NCBI GenBank assembly: GCA_025463905.1
Contig: JAODBJ010000119.1
Span: 1-37,631 of the forward strand
Length of the DNA: 37,631 nt
From: Actinomycetes bacterium
GTDB lineage: Bacteria; Actinomycetota; Acidimicrobiia; IMCC26256; PALSA-610
Direction of reading: 5' to 3'
Of the stretch, positions 33,923 through 37,631 are shown piece by piece; position 1 is the first letter of the stretch, and each line of letters begins with the position of its first letter. The notes below the pieces were generated by a model, which saw only the letters and a program-made list of their open reading frames with translations, was not told the origin of the DNA and made no database searches. Position numbers and translations under genes: made by a program.

Positions 33923-35490
33923 GGCGGCGGTTGTTGTTGCTGCTGCTGTTGCTGCTGGCCGCTCGACATCACGGGGCCGAGGTCGAGCGGGCTGCCGGGT
34001 CGCACGTCCGGACGTCGCTGCAGTGGTCCGGTTTCAGCGACCACTTCGCGCTGCGGTTCTTGGCCCGCCAATACCCAGGTGTCCTTCGAGCCGCCGCCTT
34101 GACTCGAGTTCACGATCAAGCTTCCTTCGCGCAACGCCACGCGCGTGAGACCACCGGCCGCCACCCACACGCGTTTGCCGTCGTTCACTGCGAACGGCCG
34201 AAGGTCGATGTGGCGAGGTGCGAAGCGGTCACCGACATAGCTCGGCGACGTCGAAAGGTGCACCACCTCTTGGGCAATCCAACCCCGGGGGTCGGCGTTG
34301 ATGTCGCGAGCGACCTGAGCGAGTTCCTCGTCAGTGGCGTGCGGACCGATCACGATGCCGTAGCCGCCGGCTCCGTCGACCGGTTTCACGACCAAACGGT
34401 CGAGACGCTCGAGCACGTACGCACGTTCATCGGCGTCATCGAGCCGGTAGGTCGGCACGTTCGCGAGCACTGGTTCTTCACCGAGGTAGTAGCGCACGAG
34501 ATCGGGAACGTACGGGTACACCGCCTTGTCGTCGGCGACGCCATTACCCACCGAGTTCGCGATCGCAACGTTCCCGAGGCGCGCCGCGTTCAAGATGCCC
34601 GGACAGCCGATCAGCGAGTCAGGTCGGAACTGCAGAGGGTCGAGGAACTCGTCGTCGACGCGGCGGTACACCACGTCGACGCGGTCTTCGCCCTCGGTGG
34701 TACGCATGTAGAGCACACCATCGCGGCACACGAGGTCGCGTCCTTCGACCAACTCCACGCCCATCGTCCGGGCAAGGAAGGAATGTTCGAAGTACGCGGC
34801 GTTGTAGATGCCCGGTGTGAGTACCACCACGACCGGATCGCGACGTCCTGCGGGCGCCGCGGCGCGCAGCGCCTCGAGAAGGTGCGCGGCATAGTCGGCG
34901 ACCGGCCGCACGCGGTGGCTGGCGAAGAGTTCTGGGAAGACGTGCGTCATCGTGCGGCGGTTCTCGACGACGTACGACACGCCCGACGGGATGCGCAGGT
35001 TGTCTTCGAGCACGCGGTACGCGCCCTGCGCGTCGCGCACGAGGTCGACGCCCGCCACGTGCACGCGGACACCGTTGATGGGCTTGACGCCGGCCGCTTG
35101 CCGGTGGAAATGCACCGAACTCGCCACTAGGCGGCGAGGGAGTATGTGGTCGCGCAGCACCTCGCCGGGGCCGTACACGTCGGCGAGGAACGCGTCGAGC
35201 GCACGTACACGCTGCGTCACGCCCTGCTCGATTACCGCCCATTCCTCACTCGGCACGATGCGCGGAATGAGATCGAGCGGGAACGGGCGTTCCTCACCAC
35301 CGTACGAAAACGTGATGCCTTGGTCGCGAAACGCGCGATCTCGCGCAATGCATCGCGCGTGGAACTCTTCGCCGGTCAGTGCACCGAGCAGGTCGTGCAG
35401 CGCTCGGTAGTGCTCCCGGGGCACGTCGGCCGAGGAGAACATCTCGTCCCAAGTTGCCGCCGGCCGATAGCCATCAAGAAGGTCGCCCAC
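33916..35490 (-). CDS. Circularly permuted ATP-grasp protein (DUF404/DUF407)
   Basis: The protein has 524 residues. The family pattern is clear: YRPAATWDEMFSSADVPREH, GITFSYGGEERPFPLDLIPR, VLEDNLRIPSGVSYVVENR, VVVVLTPGIYNAAYFEH, VVKPVDGAGGYGIVIGP and the end VNSSQGGGSKDTWVLAG. It is a predicted ATP-dependent amide ligase that attaches amino acids or peptides to an unknown acceptor. The C-terminus is odd: nine consecutive Gln followed by PPPC and the stop, encoded by a CAG/CAA tract. The start is GTG 35490. It lies 55 bases after the FG-GAP gene's stop and heads the three-gene operon. Confidence 0.92.
   Translation of the reverse strand: MGDLLDGYRPAATWDEMFSSADVPREHYRALHDLLGALTGEEFHARCIARDRAFRDQGITFSYGGEERPFPLDLIPRIVPSEEWAVIEQGVTQRVRALDAFLADVYGPGEVLRDHILPRRLVASSVHFHRQAAGVKPINGVRVHVAGVDLVRDAQGAYRVLEDNLRIPSGVSYVVENRRTMTHVFPELFASHRVRPVADYAAHLLEALRAAAPAGRRDPVVVVLTPGIYNAAYFEHSFLARTMGVELVEGRDLVCRDGVLYMRTTEGEDRVDVVYRRVDDEFLDPLQFRPDSLIGCPGILNAARLGNVAIANSVGNGVADDKAVYPYVPDLVRYYLGEEPVLANVPTYRLDDADERAYVLERLDRLVVKPVDGAGGYGIVIGPHATDEELAQVARDINADPRGWIAQEVVHLSTSPSYVGDRFAPRHIDLRPFAVNDGKRVWVAAGGLTRVALREGSLIVNSSQGGGSKDTWVLAGQEPQREVVAETGPLQRRPDVRPGSPLDLGPVMSSGQQQQQQQQQPPPC
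33931..33957 (-). repeat. CAG/CAA trinucleotide repeat encoding nine Gln
   Basis: A 27-base run of Gln codons (mixed CAG and CAA) ends the circularly permuted ATP-grasp gene, followed by three Pro codons, a Cys codon and TGA, which overlap the alpha-E start. The low-complexity tract could slip in replication and change tail length in frame. Confidence 0.9.
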
Positions 35491-35545
35491 CGACCACAGG
35501 TGTAGCCCGACTTCGTTGCGGCACTGTTTCGTCCGGTTGAACGGA

Positions 35546-37192
35546 TCAGGTACCCCCGAACCATGCGTTCGCCTGCGCGGAACCCTCGATGCCCGGCGTG
35601 TTCTGTGTGTAGAACTTCGCGCCGCTCACGCTGACACCCGACGCGCTGCCCTTGAGCAGGTACAGCGCACCGGCGTGCGCCTGGCTCGACACCGCCTTGC
35701 CACCCGCGGCGATGTAGAGGTCCGCATAGTGGTCGCCGTTGAAGTCGGATGTTTTGGCGATCGAACCGAATTGGTCGCCCGATGCCGGCGCACCGAAGCC
35801 GGCGATCCCAGGCGTGTTCTCGTTGAAGCTCTTGGCTCCGGTGAGCGTCAACAGCGACGCCGACCCGGGGTACACGAGCACCATCCCATGCCAGGTGCCC
35901 GCGACACCGTTGAGCGTGCGACGGTCGACGGTGATCGCGAGGTCGGTCTTTCCGTCGTGGTTGAAGTCGCCGGCCGCAAGACAGTCGCCGAAGTTGTCGC
36001 CGCTCACCGGATCGCCCAGAACGCCCGGCGTGGCGAAGTCCCACAGTTGGGAACCGCTCGTGGTGATCCCGCTCGCGCTGCCCTTGAACACGTACGCCGC
36101 GCCGGCGTTCGCTACGCCAGTGACCGTCTTCCCGTCCGCGCCGACCGCCAGGTCGGGATACCCGTCGCCATTGAAGTCGCCGGCCGCGAAGTACGCGCCA
36201 AACCGGTCGGCGGCCGTGGCGTGGTCGGGCATTCCGGCACTGTTCTCGGTGAAGAACTGATGGCGCGCGCCCACGCTCGCCTTCGTCGCATTGCCGTACA
36301 ACACGTGGAATCCGCCGGCCCCCGCGATCGCCTGTGGACCGGGCGTACCGACATCTCCGAGCGACTCGCCCTGCACACCGATCGCGATGTCGCCGAAACC
36401 GTCGTGGTCGAAATCACCGATCGCGACGGGTGACCCGAAGATGTCGTTGTGCTCCGCCGCGTCCCCGATGCCACCACCGCCGGCCCCTTGGTGGAAGTAC
36501 AGCGCGCCTTGCGTCGCCGCGAACTGCAAACCGGTCGCGCTTCCGAAGAACACGTGCGCGGCGCCCACCTGGGTCTCGCCGTTGAGGTCTTCACGCGGCA
36601 CGCTCACGACGAGATCTTCGAAGCCGTCGTGGTTGAGGTCGCCCGCCGCCACCGAGTGACCGAACTGGTCGCCGGCCTCTGCGGTGTCCTGCACTCCCGC
36701 GGTGTTCTGGTTCACGTTCTGGTACTTCGCGTCGGTAAGACCCGACGCGCTGCCATACAGGATGTGGACCTGGCCGGCACCGGCGGCAGTGTCGACCGTC
36801 GCGCCGTACTCGCCGATCGCGAGATCGTCGTAGCCGTCGCCGTTGAAGTCGCCCGCGGCCGTGTTCTCGCCGAAGCGCCCACCCGTGATCGGGCTGCCCT
36901 TGAGAACCGTGTCCTGATTCGAGATGTACTGGTGGTGCGCGACGACCCCCGTGATGAACGGATTGCCGTAAAGCACCTCGATCGCGCCGGCATCGATCGC
37001 CGTGCCGATGTCTTGTTGGTCGATCGACACCACGGTGTCGGCAAAGCCGTCGTGGTTGAAGTCGGGGAACACCGCGGCGGTGGTCTTCGCGCTCGCCGGC
37101 GGTGCGCTCACGGCGCTGACGGCGACGGGCACAAACGCCGCCGCGATCAGTGTCACCGCGGCCAGGCCGGCCCCAGCTGTTCTCCTACCCAC
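35546..37192 (-). CDS. Secreted FG-GAP / integrin-alpha-type beta-propeller protein
   Basis: The protein has 548 residues. A Sec signal peptide covers about the first 35 residues (hydrophobic AGLAAVTLIAAAFVPVAV, then PPASA). Seven FG-GAP repeats follow, each with a calcium-loop motif such as DFNHDGFADTVVS, DFNGDGYDDLAIG, DLNHDGFEDLVVS, DFDHDGFGDIAIG, DFNGDGYPDLAVG, DFNHDGKTDLAIT and DFNGDHYADLYIA. Seven repeats give a complete seven-bladed propeller without other domains. It is probably an extracellular or surface calcium-binding adhesion-like protein. I chose GTG 37192 because GGAGGGAA lies about five bases upstream; a longer frame reaches 37330. It is divergent from the flavoprotein at 37385. 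Confidence 0.9.
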   Translation of the reverse strand: MGRRTAGAGLAAVTLIAAAFVPVAVSAVSAPPASAKTTAAVFPDFNHDGFADTVVSIDQQDIGTAIDAGAIEVLYGNPFITGVVAHHQYISNQDTVLKGSPITGGRFGENTAAGDFNGDGYDDLAIGEYGATVDTAAGAGQVHILYGSASGLTDAKYQNVNQNTAGVQDTAEAGDQFGHSVAAGDLNHDGFEDLVVSVPREDLNGETQVGAAHVFFGSATGLQFAATQGALYFHQGAGGGGIGDAAEHNDIFGSPVAIGDFDHDGFGDIAIGVQGESLGDVGTPGPQAIAGAGGFHVLYGNATKASVGARHQFFTENSAGMPDHATAADRFGAYFAAGDFNGDGYPDLAVGADGKTVTGVANAGAAYVFKGSASGITTSGSQLWDFATPGVLGDPVSGDNFGDCLAAGDFNHDGKTDLAITVDRRTLNGVAGTWHGMVLVYPGSASLLTLTGAKSFNENTPGIAGFGAPASGDQFGSIAKTSDFNGDHYADLYIAAGGKAVSSQAHAGALYLLKGSASGVSVSGAKFYTQNTPGIEGSAQANAWFGGT

Positions 37193-37384
37193 GCGGTTCC
37201 CTCCGTGGTCATTGGCGATGTGGCCACGGAACGCGTCGAACTTCCGCCGTCCCAACCCCCGCCGCTCATCCGGCCGCAACCGCCACTGCGGACGGGACAT
37301 TCTGGCAACACGCGCGGTGGAATGCAGCACTGGCGCCGTGTTGCTCTCTCAACATCTCATCGGACGTTGCGTAGCCTGCGCCGC

Positions 37385-37631
37385 GTGGCGAAGGCGGAAC
37401 GCGTCGAGTTCGCGGTTGTCGGCGCGGGCCTGCTCGGGCTCGCCGCGGCGCGCGCGTTGCACCAGCGGGGCCACGAAGTCGTGGTGTTCGAACAGGCAAC
37501 TGTCGGGCACCGCCGCGGAGGCTCGCACGGAGCGTCGCGCATCTTCCGGTACGGCTACTCCGATCCGATGTATGTGCGCATGGCGTTGCTCGCACGCGAC
37601 CTCTGGCACGACGTCGAGGTCGAGACCGGGC
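37385..37631 (+). CDS. FAD-dependent amine oxidase, sarcosine oxidase/N-methyltryptophan oxidase-like, partial
   Basis: The first 82 residues are visible, starting at GTG 37385. The FAD-binding dinucleotide fold is VEFAVVGAGLLGLAAARAL followed by an acidic residue in VVVFEQ. GSHGASRIFRYGYSDPMYV is the flavin-site signature of monomeric sarcosine oxidase and N-methyl-L-tryptophan oxidase. The rest of the gene is outside the window. It is divergent from the FG-GAP gene with a 192-base intergenic space. Confidence 0.85.
   Translation, partial: MAKAERVEFAVVGAGLLGLAAARALHQRGHEVVVFEQATVGHRRGGSHGASRIFRYGYSDPMYVRMALLARDLWHDVEVETG

Overview
The window is high-GC bacterial chromosome with dense, often overlapping genes, frequent GTG starts and purine-rich ribosome binding sites. 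It looks like an actinomycete. Supporting signs are two mycothiol-type DinB/maleylpyruvate-isomerase-fold proteins, an Rv2466c-like DsbA-fold protein, a CYP142-type P450, dodecin, and an encapsulin with encapsulated ferritin. Acidimicrobiia is my best guess for the class, by inference only. There is no rRNA, tRNA, CRISPR array, prophage or insertion sequence.

Region 1 (1-6.5 kb) is lipid and acyl-CoA metabolism. It holds a truncated PaaK-type CoA ligase translationally coupled to a TetR regulator with a perfect palindrome in front. A minus-strand run follows: zinc alcohol dehydrogenase, unknown protein, crotonase. Dodecin is divergent from the dehydrogenase and shares its stop tetranucleotide with a convergent mycothiol-isomerase-like gene, which is itself divergent from an Rv2466c-like gene.

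Region 2 (6.5-17 kb) is bounded by the two subunits of a type IIA topoisomerase: a GyrA/ParC-like gene at 6990-9416 and a GyrB/ParE-like gene at 14836-16782. Between them lie an FHA-winged-helix protein, divergent from a ~1,160-residue protein kinase-AAA/STAND ATPase. Next comes a small regulated unit (CRP-like site, structured leader, 37-residue exported peptide, terminator), then a His-rich helical protein.

Region 3 (17-24.2 kb) is catabolic: MaoC hydratase, SDR, CsbD, amidohydrolase, AMP-ligase, an HSD10-like SDR, a 39-residue ORF missed by length cut-offs, a CYP142-like cytochrome P450 and a limonene-epoxide-hydrolase-like protein. The P450 and HSD10-like protein suggest degradation of sterol or other branched side chains.

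Region 4 (24.2-28.5 kb) is an encapsulin operon (EncFtn cargo, shell, DUF2630, Pro-rich coiled-coil protein), followed by a nitronate-monooxygenase-family protein and a second DinB/MPI-fold protein.

Region 5 (28.5-37.6 kb) has a minus-strand sulfonate-type ABC transporter operon ending in a TauD-type dioxygenase. It is followed by a transglutaminase / alpha-E / circularly permuted ATP-grasp operon, whose ATP-grasp protein ends in a poly-Gln/Pro/Cys tail. Last come a seven-repeat FG-GAP secreted propeller and the start of a sarcosine-oxidase-like flavoprotein.
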